From: Hygrocybe punicea
Lineage: Eukaryota; Basidiomycota; Agaricomycetes; Agaricales; Hygrophoraceae
Assembly (NCBI GenBank): GCA_963556145.1
Contig: OY744470.1
Span: 5,890,001 to 5,954,000, forward strand
Length of the DNA stretch: 64,000 bases
Direction: 5' to 3'
In this document: piece by piece, positions 35,009-46,192 of the stretch
Numbering within the stretch: the first letter of the stretch is position 1
Layout of the letters: each line of letters starts with the position of its first letter
Notes under the pieces: generated by a model
What the model saw: the letters and a program-made list of their open reading frames with translations, nothing else
Databases searched by the model: none
What the model was told of the DNA's origin: nothing
Program-made: the position numbers and the translations under genes

Positions 35009-35976
35009 TAGGCATATGCAGGGGTATATGGACTCGTGTAGGTTTTGTACCCCTGACCCATCAGGGTTGGGTACAGGTAGCCAAATTGGAACCTACGAGA
35101 AACCTGTGACCCGTGGTCAACCCATGGGTAGCCGTGACTGAACGTTACTGAACTGTCACTTCCTGTCACAACCACCAACACAGCAACATGAGCAGAGTGG
35201 TTCGCGATTGCAAACCGCTCTGCTCAAGGTAAGTCCCTTTTTTCGTTGAAAATTTATACATTTACTAATTAAAACTGTTTTAGTGCAATGTTGCAGTGCT
35301 AGGCTATGGCCGGTTCAACACCAACACCACCATCCAACACCATCTACACCAATGCCACCACCACCAACCTCAATCAGAAACAGCAGTACCAATGGCAACG
35401 GCAACAGGAGCACCAACACTGACAGCAGCACCAATTCCAACTCCAACGCCATCCAACGCAAATGCAAATGCCATCCAAACCACCACGGTTACCACCACCA
35501 ACCTGAATGGCAGTGGCAATGGCAACACCAGCAGCAACAGCCACATAACACAGGCGTGGGAACAGGGGGAACACCAGCCATAATACCCCAACTCCCTGCA
35601 TTCAGGTGCCAGCTGCCAGCACCCACACCCAATGATGTGGATAAGTGGCAAATGGCGGTACACAGGAGGATGACAGGGATGGTGGGGTGGAGCTGTGACA
35701 GCAGAACGAGGAGGGTTGGCGAACATGAAGGATGGGCAGGGCAGGGCACTTTGCCCTGCCCTCTTTCTTTTATTTTAATAAAATGTATTAATATTATTGT
35801 AATGCATGGGTCATCGGGTCGTCAGGTTACCCACAACCCAACCCATACCCATTCAACCCGCCAGCTAGCAAAATGGACCCGCCACCTGACCCATACCCAC
35901 GATCTGGGTATGGGTATTTGTCCGATCAGGTGTGGGTCTGTGGGAAATACCCAGGGGTTACCTGTGCAGATGCCTA
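35009..35976 (+). mobile_element. Element Y: non-autonomous hAT-like element in gypsy pol
   Basis: The ends are TAGGCATATGCAGGGG and ..GCAGATGCCTA. The left flank AATCTGAC (35001-35008) matches AATCCAAC at 47416-47423 with two transitions; the right flank was displaced by element X. It has GGGTAC/ACCC word arrays near both ends, a 16-bp-arm hairpin at 35190-35225, an intron-like segment 35229-35283 (GTAAGT, TACTAAT, TTTTAG), a CAN-rich tract (35310-35560) and a GGGCAGGGC..GCCCTGCCC hairpin near its 3' part (35736-35762). The TIR start resembles that of the 320-bp MITE at 10827. Confidence 0.85.
35190..35225 (+). other. Conserved hairpin of element Y
   Basis: GAGCAGAGTGGTT pairs with AACCGCTCTGCTC around a short loop, three bases before the donor-like GTAAGT at 35229. 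Element X has the same hairpin with two pairs changed on both sides. Confidence 0.8.
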
Positions 35977-36289
35977 TAGTGTTTTAAAGTCCGGTTCGGT
36001 CCAGTTAACCGGGACTGGACCGGTTGCCTAACATTCCAAAAATGAAAAAAACCAGACCAGACTGACAGAAACCGGTTGCCATCGGTTTTTTTCGGTCCAC
36101 TAACCAGTCTAAACTGGTTTTAACCTGAACCAGTTAATAACCAGTCCAGAATGGTTTTGCACCAGGTCTGGACCGGTTTACACTATACAAAGCTTAGAAT
36201 AATTGAATTGTAATTGTAAGTGTGACTTCTTGTCACATAAGTGACACTACCTCAACTCCGAGTCTCCAACCACAACATCAAGCAGAAGG

Positions 36290-36315
36290 GTTCGCAATCA
36301 CAAACCCTTCTGCTC
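36290..36315 (+). other. Conserved hairpin of element X
   Basis: AGCAGAAGGGTT pairs with AACCCTTCTGCT. Compared with Y, one G-C pair is A-T and a T-G pair is G-C, so pairing is kept while bases change. Confidence 0.8.
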
Positions 36316-37613
36316 AAGGTACAGTCATCTACTGGCCCTTGGGTCAATCAAATCTTTGCCGGAGTTGACCAAATATACTGTAAGTTTATGGGAAATTTCA
36401 TATCAGCCAATCATTGCATGACCAAATAGTGTAGATATTTGAGCACAAATTTTAACTATCAGAGAGCATTTGAGCTGAATAAAGGCAGATCAGCGTCAAA
36501 GTCTCTTATCGACGATCAAACAGGTCCTCGGGTCGCATCACATCATGCTCCAAATTTGGTACGAATCACGATGAAACTCTAAATTGTTTAATCGTCAAGT
36601 TCCACGTCACTCTCCTCATCATCTCGCTCACTGTCATTTCCATCTTCTGCACCTCGTTTTGGCTTTGGCAATGCTCTCTCAATAGGTCCCAACTTTGGCT
36701 TCCGCCACTGGCGCTTCCTCCTTTCTTCCTTGGCAGTATCACGCTCATCTTCCCACATCTGCAAGTCCTCCTTGTATCTTGCCCTTTGCATTGCTATGTG
36801 GGCCTTCCGTTCATCATCCTGGATCTTCCATTCTGTGAGCACCTCCTTGTAATTCACCCTTCGTAGTCTCCTCTCCTCCTTTGCTGCAGCTTCCTGTTCT
36901 TGCCTTGTCTGCTGCTCCACAACTGCATTAAAAGATGTTTCGCCATCCATCAGCTTCGGCATGCCATCACCAAGTAGTTTTCGTTTCTTTCTTGACTTTT
37001 TCTTGTCCTCATTTGCCTGCAACTGTGCCTGTGCACGTTTCACATACATTCCCTGTAAAACTGTTGTAGCTTGCATTGTGACCATCGACGATTTCCGTTT
37101 CTTGTCCTGAGACTCAGCCTCTTGCAAGGCTTCTTGAAATTGTCGCTCCCGGTCCATCAAGGGTTCCATTTCCAGAAGATGGCTGTACTGACTCTGGCTC
37201 TTGAAAGGGGAAATCGTAGATGGAGCAAAAGTAGGTGGGATTGAAGCTAGTGTTGCCATGGCTATAGCTGATGTTTTTTGAAAAATTGCCTTTTTAGGCT
37301 AGTAAAATTAGGCAAAATTATGAAAATATTTGAGGAGATGGGCAAAGCCAAAAGCTGGGGGGGTCACTTACAGCTGATTTCATCAAGTATCGGAAACACG
37401 ATTTCTAAATGATGGCTGTGCATTTCTGAATAAGGAAGCTGCCAAGAACCCGAGGTTTGATAAGCATATTATATAAGATAGATGCCATCCATATATGGCT
37501 ACACCACATGACTTAGCATGACAGACAGTAAAATGACAATAGATAATGGTTAAAAACCATAGAAAAAAAGGTGCTGCGCAGAAAGATTTAGAGGGCACTT
37601 CAAAAGTGGTTGG

Positions 37614-39279
37614 TGTTACGGATCGCTTCTGCAGCGGGCTCCGGCAACAATCAACTTAACAGGGGATCGGTTTCCAGAGGGGAGAACAGCAGCTTTCATT
37701 GTTGCTTACAGCTAAGACAACACTGCTAAGAGGGGGGGGTCAAGGTCTAATGTCATTGCGAGCCGTGGGGGTTACCCAAAACAAGATGAGTCTGCCCCAA
37801 GAACCAGACTAAACGTAAAGAAAGGAAAAGAAGAAAAAGTCCGAACCAACAACAAGAACAGTATATATAGTGACTGGTCTTGAGGGGAGGTAAATAGAAC
37901 TACAACCATGAAGCCACAACATGTCCAACCCTACCATGTGTTCACCATGAGGCGTACATGAGGCGTCCTCATGTCGATGTTCTCGCGATCCAACTGGAGG
38001 CCCGGGTGTCGTTGAGGATAGAAGAGGTCCGGATGACTCGGATGATTTGTCATCGGATCATGTGACATGCAGAATTGCCAATTCGGGGTCTACACTTGCT
38101 GTAACGGGCAAGTGTGCAGTCTGGCAAGTGCATTGCACGGTCGGGTCGAAGATGGGTATCGTCCAGTGTGGGGTTGGTGATGAGAGTGTCTTGAGGTAGC
38201 GTGGATATAGTGGCAAGGTTGGTATGAAAGAAAATGAAGGAATGTATAGAGGAAAAAACCAACTAGGACAGTGGGCTAGTCGAGGTCAGACATGTGAACA
38301 GCATAAGCTGTACCGGATGACGATGTCTGTTGATGACATATCGAGGAGCGGTGTCTTGTCCTGTGTGTGGAACAATGTGGTCCACCTGATGTCGGTATTT
38401 GTCCAAGAAAGGGTATCATTGTAAACGAGTGTGGGAGGTATCAAGATTATGGATGGAAAAGGATAAATGAACGTGGGTCCAGGTTTCGAGTCATGGCATG
38501 AGTGACAAGCTGTGGGAACAAGTCGTCGGGTACTGCATTGAAGCGGTGTCGTGCGAACAATATACGATAGGGGTTGGTTCACTGTTTGGGAAGTCGTATG
38601 GTCTGTAGTCGAAGTCCAAAAGAGTATGCTCCGGCGATGGTTGGATTAGAGAGAACAGTGAAATGTCTCATGATTGGGGATTGTTCAGAGTTCGCATGCA
38701 GGTGAGGAATGTCGTCGGATCGTCAGGGAGGATAATGGTGGGCACAGGGTATGAATATGGAAACCAAATATCCGGGAATGGCAATTGTCAATTATGTGTC
38801 GATATATTGTCGAGGTGGAAGTCAGAAGTACCAATGGCGGAAGGGTTTCGGTGCCGATGCCAAAGATAGATCATAACAAGGTAGAAACCGATCAGGAAGA
38901 TGATGGCAATGCTGCCAATAACAATTACGGTAATGAGCTGTGTCGGGAGTACAGCCATTGTGATCGGTTTATCGTGGGATAGCGTAAACAAGATATTGAA
39001 GGGAAAAGACAATGTCAGTGACGTCCATCGGCAAGGAGACTATTCGGGTACAACAAGGTCACGTGGGAGATGTCCATGGTCGGTCTGGATTGTTCTAGAA
39101 GAAGGGACAAAAAGAGAACAAGAATAAGAAAATACAAGGATGTCCAAAAGAAGAAACAATGACATTGAAAAGAAGACAAAGGACAAAATGAAATGAAAAA
39201 GGAATGTGTGCAGTGCAGAATCGTCATGGTGGGTATCGGAATGGGCATCGGGGTTGGAAGCGGAGTTGGAAACGTAACA
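37614..39279 (-). repeat. Solo LTR 1 (1,666 bp) in the left arm of Z
   Basis: The ends are TGTTACG and CGTAACA; GTTGG is duplicated at 37609-37613 and 39280-39284. No internal retrotransposon sequence remains, so this is the product of LTR-LTR recombination. By the orientation of its ORF, the LTR reads on the minus strand. Confidence 0.93.
38788..38958 (-). CDS. 56-residue membrane microprotein in solo LTR 1
   Basis: The ORF starts MAVLPTQLITVIVIGS, has one hydrophobic helix of about 22 residues, then YLWHRHRNP and a short polar tail. It lies about 320 bases from the LTR start in the presumed sense direction. The second solo LTR carries the same ORF with the same length and seven substitutions. 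No homolog is recognised. The positive residues right after the helix suggest the tail is cytosolic. It may be a relic of a longer protein. Confidence 0.45.
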   Translation of the reverse strand: MAVLPTQLITVIVIGSIAIIFLIGFYLVMIYLWHRHRNPSAIGTSDFHLDNISTHN

Positions 39280-39684
39280 GTTGGTATATTTAAAGCCATG
39301 ATTTTCTATCAGGTGCAGGAGGAGATTGGTAGTTTAATCAAGAGAAGCTGGTGTGACACTTTGTGACGTGCTGTGTAACATTGGAACTGAATGCCTATCT
39401 CTTCCTTCATCTCATGGAAAATCATGGTTTTAAATACACCAACCACTTTTGAAGTGCCTTCTAAATCTTTCTGCGCAACCTTTTTTTTTTCTATGGTTTT
39501 TAACCATTATCTATTGTCATTTTACTGTCTGTCATGCTAAGTCATGTGGTGTAGCCATATATGGATGGCATCTATCTTATATAATATGCTTATCAAACCT
39601 TGGGTTCTCGGCAGCTTCCTTATTCAGAAATGCACAGCCACCATTTAGAAATCGTGTTTCCGATACTCGATGAAATCAGCTGTA

Positions 39685-39811
39685 AGGGTGCTAAGAATTT
39701 GGTGCCCAATCTTTAGGGTTATTCAACCATAGCTGTTGAGCCTAGCCAGCTACCATCCAACAGCTATCCCTGAAGAACCCTGAGAATTGAGCCCCAAATC
39801 CTTAGCACCCT
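39685..39811. mobile_element. 127-bp MITE in the right arm of Z
   Basis: Inverted ends AGGGTGCTAAG and CTTAGCACCCT. The opposite arm of Z shows the empty site (about 37371-37380 in inverse orientation). The flanks are TA on the left and CA on the right, so a TA duplication with one change is likely. Confidence 0.75.
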
Positions 39812-39823
39812 CAAGTGACCCCT

Positions 39824-41483
39824 TGTTACGGATCGCTTCTGCAGCGGGCTCCGGCAACAATCAACTTAACAGGGGGGCGGTTTCCAGAGGGAAGAACAGC
39901 AGTTTCATTGATAGATAACACTGCTACAAGGGGGGAGGTTCATGGTCTAAAGTCATTGCGAGCCGTGGGGGTTACCCAAGACAAGGGGGTCTGCCCCAAG
40001 GACCAGACTAAACGTAAAGAAAGGAAAAGAAGAAAAAGTCCGAACCAACAACAAGAACAGTATATATAGTGACTGGTCTTGAGGGGAGGTAAACAGAAAT
40101 ACAACCATGAAGCCATAACATGTCCAACTCTACCATGTGTTCACCATGAGGCGCACATGAGGCGTCCTCATGTCGATGTTCTCGCGATCCAACTGGAGGC
40201 CCGGGTGTCATTGAGGGAGAGGTGAGGTCCAGATGACTCGGATGATTTGTCATCGGATCATGTGATGTGCAGAATTGCCTATTCGGGGTCTACACTTGCT
40301 GTAACAAGCAAGTGTGCAATCTGGCAAGTGCATTGCATGGTCGGGTCGAAGATGGGTATCATCCAGTGTGGGATTGGTGATGAGAATGTCTTGAGGTGGT
40401 GTGGATGTAGTGGCAAGGTTTGCAAGAAAGAAAACAAAGGAATGTGTGGAAGGAAAACCAACTAGGACGGTGGGCTAGTCGAGGTCAGACATGTGAACAG
40501 CATAAGCTGTACCGGATGACGATGTCTGTTGATGACATATCGAGGAGCGGTGTCTTGTCCTGTTTGTGGAACAAGAAGGTCCACTTGATGTCGGTATTCG
40601 TCCAAGAAAGGGTATCATTGTAAACGAGTGTGGGAGATATCAAGGTTATAGATGGAAAAGGTTAAATGAATGTGGGTCCAGGTTTCGAGTCATGGCACGA
40701 GTGACAAGCTGTGGGAAGAAGTCGTCGGGTACTGCATTGAAGCGGTGTCGTGCGAACAATATGCAATAGGGGTTGGTTCACTGTTTGGGAAGTCGTATGG
40801 TCTGTGGTCGAAGTCCAAAAGAATGTGCTTCGGCAATGGTCGGATTAGAGAGAACAGTGAAATGTCCCGTGATCGAGGATTGTCCAGGGCATGCGTGCAG
40901 GTGAGGAATGTCGTCGGATCGTCAGGGAGGATAATGGTAGGCACAGAATACGAAAGTGGAAACCATATATCCGGGAATGGCAATTGTCAATTACGTGTCG
41001 AGATATTGTTGAGGTGGAAGTCAGAAGTATCAATGGTGGAAGGGTTTCGATGCCGATGCCAAAGATAGATCATAACAAAGTAGAAACCGATCAGGAAGGT
41101 GATGGCAACGCTGCCAATAACAATTACGGTAATGAGCTGTGTCGGGAGTACAGCCATTGTGAATCGGTTTGTCGTGGGATGAAGTCAACAATATGTCAGG
41201 GCGAGGGAAAAGACAATAGCGATGATGTCCGTCGGCAAGGAGACTATTCGGGTACAACAAGGTCACGTGGGATATGTCCATGGTCGGTCTGGATTGTTCT
41301 AGAAGAAGGGACAAAAAGAGAACAAGGATAAGAAAATACAAGGATGTCCGAATGAAGAAACAATGACGTTGAAAGGAAGACAAAGGACAAAAAGAAATGA
41401 AAAAGGAAGGTGTGCAGTGCAGAATCGTCATGGTGGGTATCGGAATGGGCATCGGGGTTGGAAGCGGAGTTGGAAACGTAACA
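39824..41483 (-). repeat. Solo LTR 2 (1,660 bp) in the right arm of Z
   Basis: Same family as LTR 1, ends TGTTACG and CGTAACA, with its own duplication CCCCT at 39819-39823 and 41484-41488. Different duplications show that the two LTRs are independent insertions. Confidence 0.93.
40987..41157 (-). CDS. 56-residue membrane microprotein in solo LTR 2
   Basis: This is the counterpart of the ORF at 38788-38958: same start and stop, one hydrophobic helix, then YLWHRHRNP. Differences are conservative in the helix (I/V, I/T, L/F). An open frame kept in both copies, despite decay around them, is the only support for its being real. Confidence 0.45.
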   Translation of the reverse strand: MAVLPTQLITVIVIGSVAITFLIGFYFVMIYLWHRHRNPSTIDTSDFHLNNISTRN

Positions 41484-43586
41484 CCCCTCAGCTTTTGGCT
41501 TCACCCATCTCCTCAAATATTTTCATAATTTTGCCTAATTTTACTAGCCTAAAAAGGCAATTTTTCAAAAAACATCGGCTATAGCCATGGCAACACTAAT
41601 TGAAGCAGCAGCCAGTGGTGAACTCGAGACGAGAAAGGAGGCCGATGATGATTCAAGTGTCTCGATTGCAGATCGGGCATTTGATGAGGTCTGCGTCTGC
41701 ACTTCAGAGCGGTTTTCTGTTTCTGCATTATTTGCATTGGCGACCTTTAATTTCATTTCTTTGTCAATCAGATCTGATATCACCTGGATTGGGGGGGTCA
41801 ATGGTATTGGAAGGATTCCACAAGTTGAAGTTTCCAAGCTTGGGGCCATGGTTTGTTCTGTTATCACCCCTGGATCAAATGGAACAACCCCAGTCTTTCG
41901 AAAAGCAGCTTTGATGTTATCAGGGGTGAGGGCTGCCAGGTGAGCCTTCACATACACTCCAAGGAAGTTGGTTTTGTCCACTCTAACCCCATTCTCTCTT
42001 TCGAAGCAATCTCGGGCCTCACTCCATCACCTTGGTAGGCATGTGTAGAATGTGATGGGTAGCAGAGAACATGAATGCTGTGCTCGTGAGCATATTCAAG
42101 GAAACCTCGGGTGAAGTGTGAGTTATGACCGTCTACCAACAGAAGTCACTGGCGACCAGCAGCCTTGGCTTTTGTATGCTTATCGAAGTGCTTGATCCAT
42201 TCAATGCCAATTTCGCCATCTGTGTACCCTTTTTTTTGGTATCCCAGCCTCCAGGTTTCTGTAAGCATACGTCAAAAAATCATCAAATCAGCTACTCATG
42301 ATGCATTAAGGGGATTATCTTGTTTCCATGATGTCTGATAACCCTCCCCTTTGAATATTACAGCAGGGGGGATGCTTGTGCCGTCGGCACATATGGTGAC
42401 TATCACAGTGATATTCTCCCTTGTTCCACTCTGTTGCTGATGCTGAATGCTCTTTTATGCAGGCCCAAAGACTTGCTCCGACATCCCAATCCCCTCCTGA
42501 AAGCCAGACTCATCGGCACCAAAAATTAATGCATCTGGAATGGGTTCGTCACCATCTTCTCCCTTCACTGTCTCCTTAAAAAAGCCTGAAGAATGCCTCC
42601 TTTGTAACAGGATTGACTGCACGTGCACGAGAGTGGTCCAATGGATGAGACCAGAAAGGCTTGAGATGGCTGGAATGTCATTCAGCAAATCAGTGTGTCC
42701 ATTGCTTCCCAACACCCTCTTATGGGAATCCGGAGTTTTGGCCATATTTTGCATAGCAGATTTCGTCAACATGCTCTTTGAGTCGTTTATGGCTGAGGGG
42801 GAAGCCTTGTTCAGCCAAACTGATTGCATAGTCAACTACAACCTCTTCTTCTTCCTTCATAAGCCAAGCCTTCCCTGCATTGAAGTCTTGGATACTCTGA
42901 CATCCTTTTGCTCGTGCCAGGATAGTTGTCCTTGATAGTTTGACAACCCGTTTTGTAGTCTGGAAGCACTCTGCCTCCACTTCTTTGATAACCTTCCGCA
43001 CCCCCTTCGCGCCAGATTCAGAATCCCTTTCAGCACAGAATTTTTCCACAGCAATCTTCTCCCATTCATCCTTGAGTTCAGCCTGTAGTCTCTGGGTCTG
43101 AGTTTTGGATTTTGCATGGCCAACCATAGAGTCATTGAATGTGTGAAGAATAAATTTTCATCATTAAGAAATTAGTGTCCCAAAAAGGCAGGTGTGATGT
43201 GACATGCCGATTGCTCAAAAACCTGGTCTTGAATGGAGTTTTCATGTTTCCTCTCACACTATGGTCAGAAACACATCATTATCATTGAGAAGTATGTTAG
43301 GATGACTGTTGGTGGAGTGGTTGGAAATCTGACCAGTATTTAAGCTTTAATTGATGAAACAAATTTCACTTTTGATCAATTCTACCTAAGGTCATTGCCT
43401 GTAATTAGATCGGGAGACCCTACACCCTCAAGACTCCCATAGCAGGTGGCTATAGCATATTAGCACACATATAAAAAGGGTGGAAGTCACAAGTTAACAG
43501 GGGACTGTAAAATTAGTGATTGACCTGAGGAGTGGTAGTGGCCCAAGGGCCAGTAGATGACTGTAAGTCTTCTGTTTTTTGTTGTA

Positions 43587-44806
43587 CAGATGCGTGACAA
43601 AAGTTATTGCCGCATGTGATGTCACGTCTCAATGACATGGATTTGCTTTGTTCCATATGCTATTACCCACTATCGATAACCTATCTAATAGTGTGTGGGG
43701 CCTCCTTTGGCCTCTAGCAAGGCCTCAACATGAGCAGGCATGCTCTCAATCAACCAGTTTATCACTTCCATGCCAATCTTGTCCCATTCCTCTAAAAGAG
43801 CCACCTTCAATCTTTCAGCATCTTGGGGTACCTCTGGATGCCTGTTTACCCAATCTTTGAGGAGTTTCCAAACATGCTCGATGGGATTCATATCCAGAGA
43901 TTGTGCAGGATGGGGAAATACCTCAATTGAGTGTGATTCACGGAACCTGTTTGCGACCATTGACCGGTGTGTCGGGGCACCATCTTCCATCACTTTAACT
44001 AACCCCATCTCCTCGTAGAGCTCCATATATGTGTCCCATAATGGACCAGCGAGTATCAAACGAACGTAATTGACACCTTTCCATTGATCCTTGGGTAGGA
44101 AATAAAGCAGCCCCTTCCGGTTGTATGCAATGCATGACCACACCATTACGCTGGTTCGGCCAGACTTCAAGGTAGGTGCCAGACACTTGTTGAGATACTC
44201 CTCACCAGGCCGTCTCCAGACACAAATTACACGAGAGTTTTTGCCCAACTCAACCGAAGATTCATCAGTCCATATAACTTGTTTCCACTCTTCCATACTC
44301 CACCCCTATGCAACCATTCCCCACTCAAGTTGAGCTTTTCTATGGGCTGGTTTAAGGTAAGGTTTGCATTGTGCGATGTGAGAATTCATTCTGATGTCAC
44401 CCAGGGTTTGAGAAATTGTCCATTTGCTCACTGGCATCCCCATTGCAGTGGATGCAGTATTGGTGATATCTCAAAGTGTTTGACGTCTATCCACCTCCAA
44501 TATCCTTGTAATATGACGGAGTGTCCTTCTGTTGACTAGTCGAGGCCTCCCTGACCTTGGTGCACTGATGAATGTGGTGAATCCTGAAAATGTGTCCGAT
44601 TGTCCTTTTGGGCATGCTGAAAATATCTGCAATTATGTTGGTAGGGATTTGCTTTTTGACCAATGGCGAGGCGAAGCTCAGGGCTTGTGTTTTTTGAACG
44701 TGCATGAGGTGACATGGTTGATTAGAGAAAATATCCAAAATGCGTCAACAAGATGAATTGTCACGATCATAAATCATGTGATGTGGCAATAACTTTTGTC
44801 ACGCTG
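43587..44806 (-). mobile_element. Tc1/mariner element, 1.2 kb
   Basis: Inverted ends CAG(AT)GCGTGACAAAAG.. at both sides, each with ..TTATTGCC; TA at 43585-43586 and 44807-44808. The transposase is on the minus strand. The element sits at the edge of the dispersed repeat that follows, apparently in a TGTA at that repeat's terminus. Confidence 0.9.
43685..44570 (-). pseudogene. Tc1-like transposase (DDE), one stop in the centre
   Basis: The C-terminal 203 codons are open: VIWTDESSVELGK (first Asp), VMVWSCIAYNRKGLLYF, VMEDGAPTHRS (second Asp) and SLDMNPIEHVWKLLK (Glu), the normal DD34E arrangement. Upstream, the same frame reads RPRLVNRRTLRHITRILEVD, STAMGMPVSKWTISQTL and GMVA before a TAG at about 44310, five codons before MEEWKQVIW. 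Further upstream the helix-turn-helix part (44487-44738) is in another frame. It is the least decayed transposase of the nest. Confidence 0.85.
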
Positions 44807-44808
44807 TA

Positions 44809-45687
44809 GAGACTCAACGTCCCTCTGAGTCCGTATCATTGATATATCACGAATCCAGATGAACCCGACACTTCCAAACGATCCCCATTCCAACCCGACA
44901 TAACCCGACGTGATGTGACCCGACGTGACCGACGTGACCTGACACATGCCGCTTTGTGACGGCCGCTTTTGGACCAAATCCGGCAGCCTCAGAAGCCCCG
45001 GAGTTCTAATTATAGGAGATGCATCTCATCGGACTCAATCCCCAACTTCAGATTTACCTTATTTGTGCATCCCCACGTCCTTTTGGAGATATGTAGGACT
45101 TTTTAGATCTTTTCCTTGCATATTCATTTTCCCCTCCATTTTCCTGTCTTCGTCGCATTGCAACCCCCCTTTTCACATCTCCATTCCATCTTTTCTTTGT
45201 AGTTTCTATCGGCCAAAGTAGACATGTCCGAAAGTAGCTACACACACATGTACTATAAAAACGGTCCCCGACGACCGTACAAAAGAGAGATACCATTAGC
45301 CCCCGTTCCCCCATAGCCAGAGTCATCTTTTAATCACTTCAAATGCTCATCCTCGTAGACCCTTAGCTTTTTGTAGTTCACTTCATCACCTTTATCGTTC
45401 TTCCCATATATTCATTCATCGTTTCCGACCCAACCCGACCCAACCTGCCATACCCGACATTGTCAGCATTGTCAGGTTCTTCATTATTTCTCCGTTTTCA
45501 CTCCGTTCATTGCCGGGTTCGTCGTTATTTGTCCAGTTTTACACGGTGGCATTATATTTTACTTCCATTTCTTCATTTACTACTATCCCCGACACTGACT
45601 TATCCACCATCACTTCTATGCTGACACCCCTCTGGTTAGGATCATCTTTCTATATTGTTCCGAAGCCACCCCGAACCCGCATCTACA
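44809..45687 (-). repeat. Dispersed repeat with CGGGT arrays, copy 2
   Basis: Inverted relative to copy 1 (15025-16711) and not interrupted by element B. CCCGA/ACCCG words are iterated near 44865-44942 and 45426-45480. The ends read TGTAGAG (with the mariner insertion inside) and ..CATCTACA, which would suit an LTR, but the flanks do not match. It lies inside the intron of X. Confidence 0.6.
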
Positions 45688-45737
45688 ACGCATCTGTACT
45701 GTGTATATTTCACTAACATTTTACCTTTCTCATGTAG

Positions 45738-46192
45738 ATATTCACCGCGACATCGGTCAGCATAATGACAACAACGGCCATCACAACTGTGACACAACAA
45801 CAAACACAGCAAGAACAACAGCACCAGCAACAACAACAACAAACAACACAACCCACCACCATCTCCCACCATCTCCCCATCTCCCACATCCTCTCACATA
45901 TCCCACAGAAACCACAGAATTCAGACCACAGAAAGGCATGCGATGACACGACCATGACCACTACCAACACCCACATCACAACAAGATGACAATGCCAACG
46001 ATGACAACAATGACAGGGAAGTTGAAGGCTGGGAGGGTGGTGCACCCACCTACCAGCCCAGGTACATACGCCAGCTGTATCCCATCGACATCTTGCTAAC
46101 CACACACCTCGCAAACACAGGCTGACATGTCAACAGACACGCAGACGTCATTTGCGAGGAATTCGGCATGGCAACAATGAAGAAGGATGCAG
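45738..46192 (+). other. CAN-rich tract and palindrome box of element X
   Basis: It begins right after the acceptor at 45737. CAA/CAC-rich DNA is followed by a segment (46010-46070) nearly identical to elements C and D (GTTGAAGGCTGGGAGGGTGG), then a box CCTCGCAAA (46107-46115)..TTTGCGAGG (46151-46159). Compared with A, G-C is replaced by A-T in both arms. Confidence 0.7.

Larger units (their letters stand above)
37248..41598. mobile_element. Element Z: long foldback hAT-like element
   Basis: Inverted ends TAGTGTTGCCATGGC.. and ..GCCATGGCAACACTA; ATTGAAGC duplicated exactly at 37240-37247 and 41599-41606. Both arms continue as near-perfect inverted repeats for about 390 bases each (left 37248-37613 plus 39280-39305; right 39415-39684 plus 41484-41598). 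The left arm is interrupted by a solo LTR at 37614, the right arm by a small MITE and a second solo LTR at 39824. Without them Z is about 0.9 kb and has no coding sequence. The outermost nine bases equal those of elements A and B. Confidence 0.9.
36588..43127 (-). pseudogene. pogo-like transposase, disabled and split by element Z
   Basis: Reading right to left: N-terminal helix-turn-helix and CENP-B-like region from 43127 (AWLMKEEEEVVVDYAISLAE, QGFPLSHKRLKEHVDEI); DDE core with first Asp in IFGADESGFQEGIG; VIFKGEGYQTSWKQDNP; GYTDGEIGIEWIKHFDKHTK; LLVDGHNSHFTRGFLEYA; VLCYPSHSTHAYQG; then KTNFLGVYVKAHLAALTPDN and FRKTGVVPFDPGVI. After Z, the C-terminal coiled coil resumes at 37239 and ends at 36588 (EERRLRRVNYKEVLTEWKI, a Lys-rich stretch and an acidic tail). 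There are stops and frameshifts in the core, for example just before LLLVDGH and after AYQG. Removing Z with one ATTGAAGC copy restores the local frame. Confidence 0.88.
36322..43563 (-). mobile_element. pogo-type DNA transposon with TA duplication
   Basis: Perfect inverted ends CAGTCATCTACTGGCCC.. (22 bp shared) at 36322 and 43563, flanked by TA at 36320-36321 and 43564-43565. The transposase is on the minus strand and has the DDE_1/CENP-B-type layout of pogo-like elements. Element Z sits inside the transposase gene. Without Z the element is about 2.9 kb. Confidence 0.92.

Noticed and set aside
35190..35225. tRNA gene or SINE-type polymerase III promoter suggested by GGTTCGC in the hairpins
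   Set aside because: Only part of a B box is matched, no A box or cloverleaf fits, and the hairpin explains the sequence better.
36588..37259. 223-codon Lys/Glu-rich minus ORF as a separate gene
   Set aside because: It is the C-terminal coiled-coil part of the pogo transposase, cut off by element Z; its first ten or so codons lie in the Z end.
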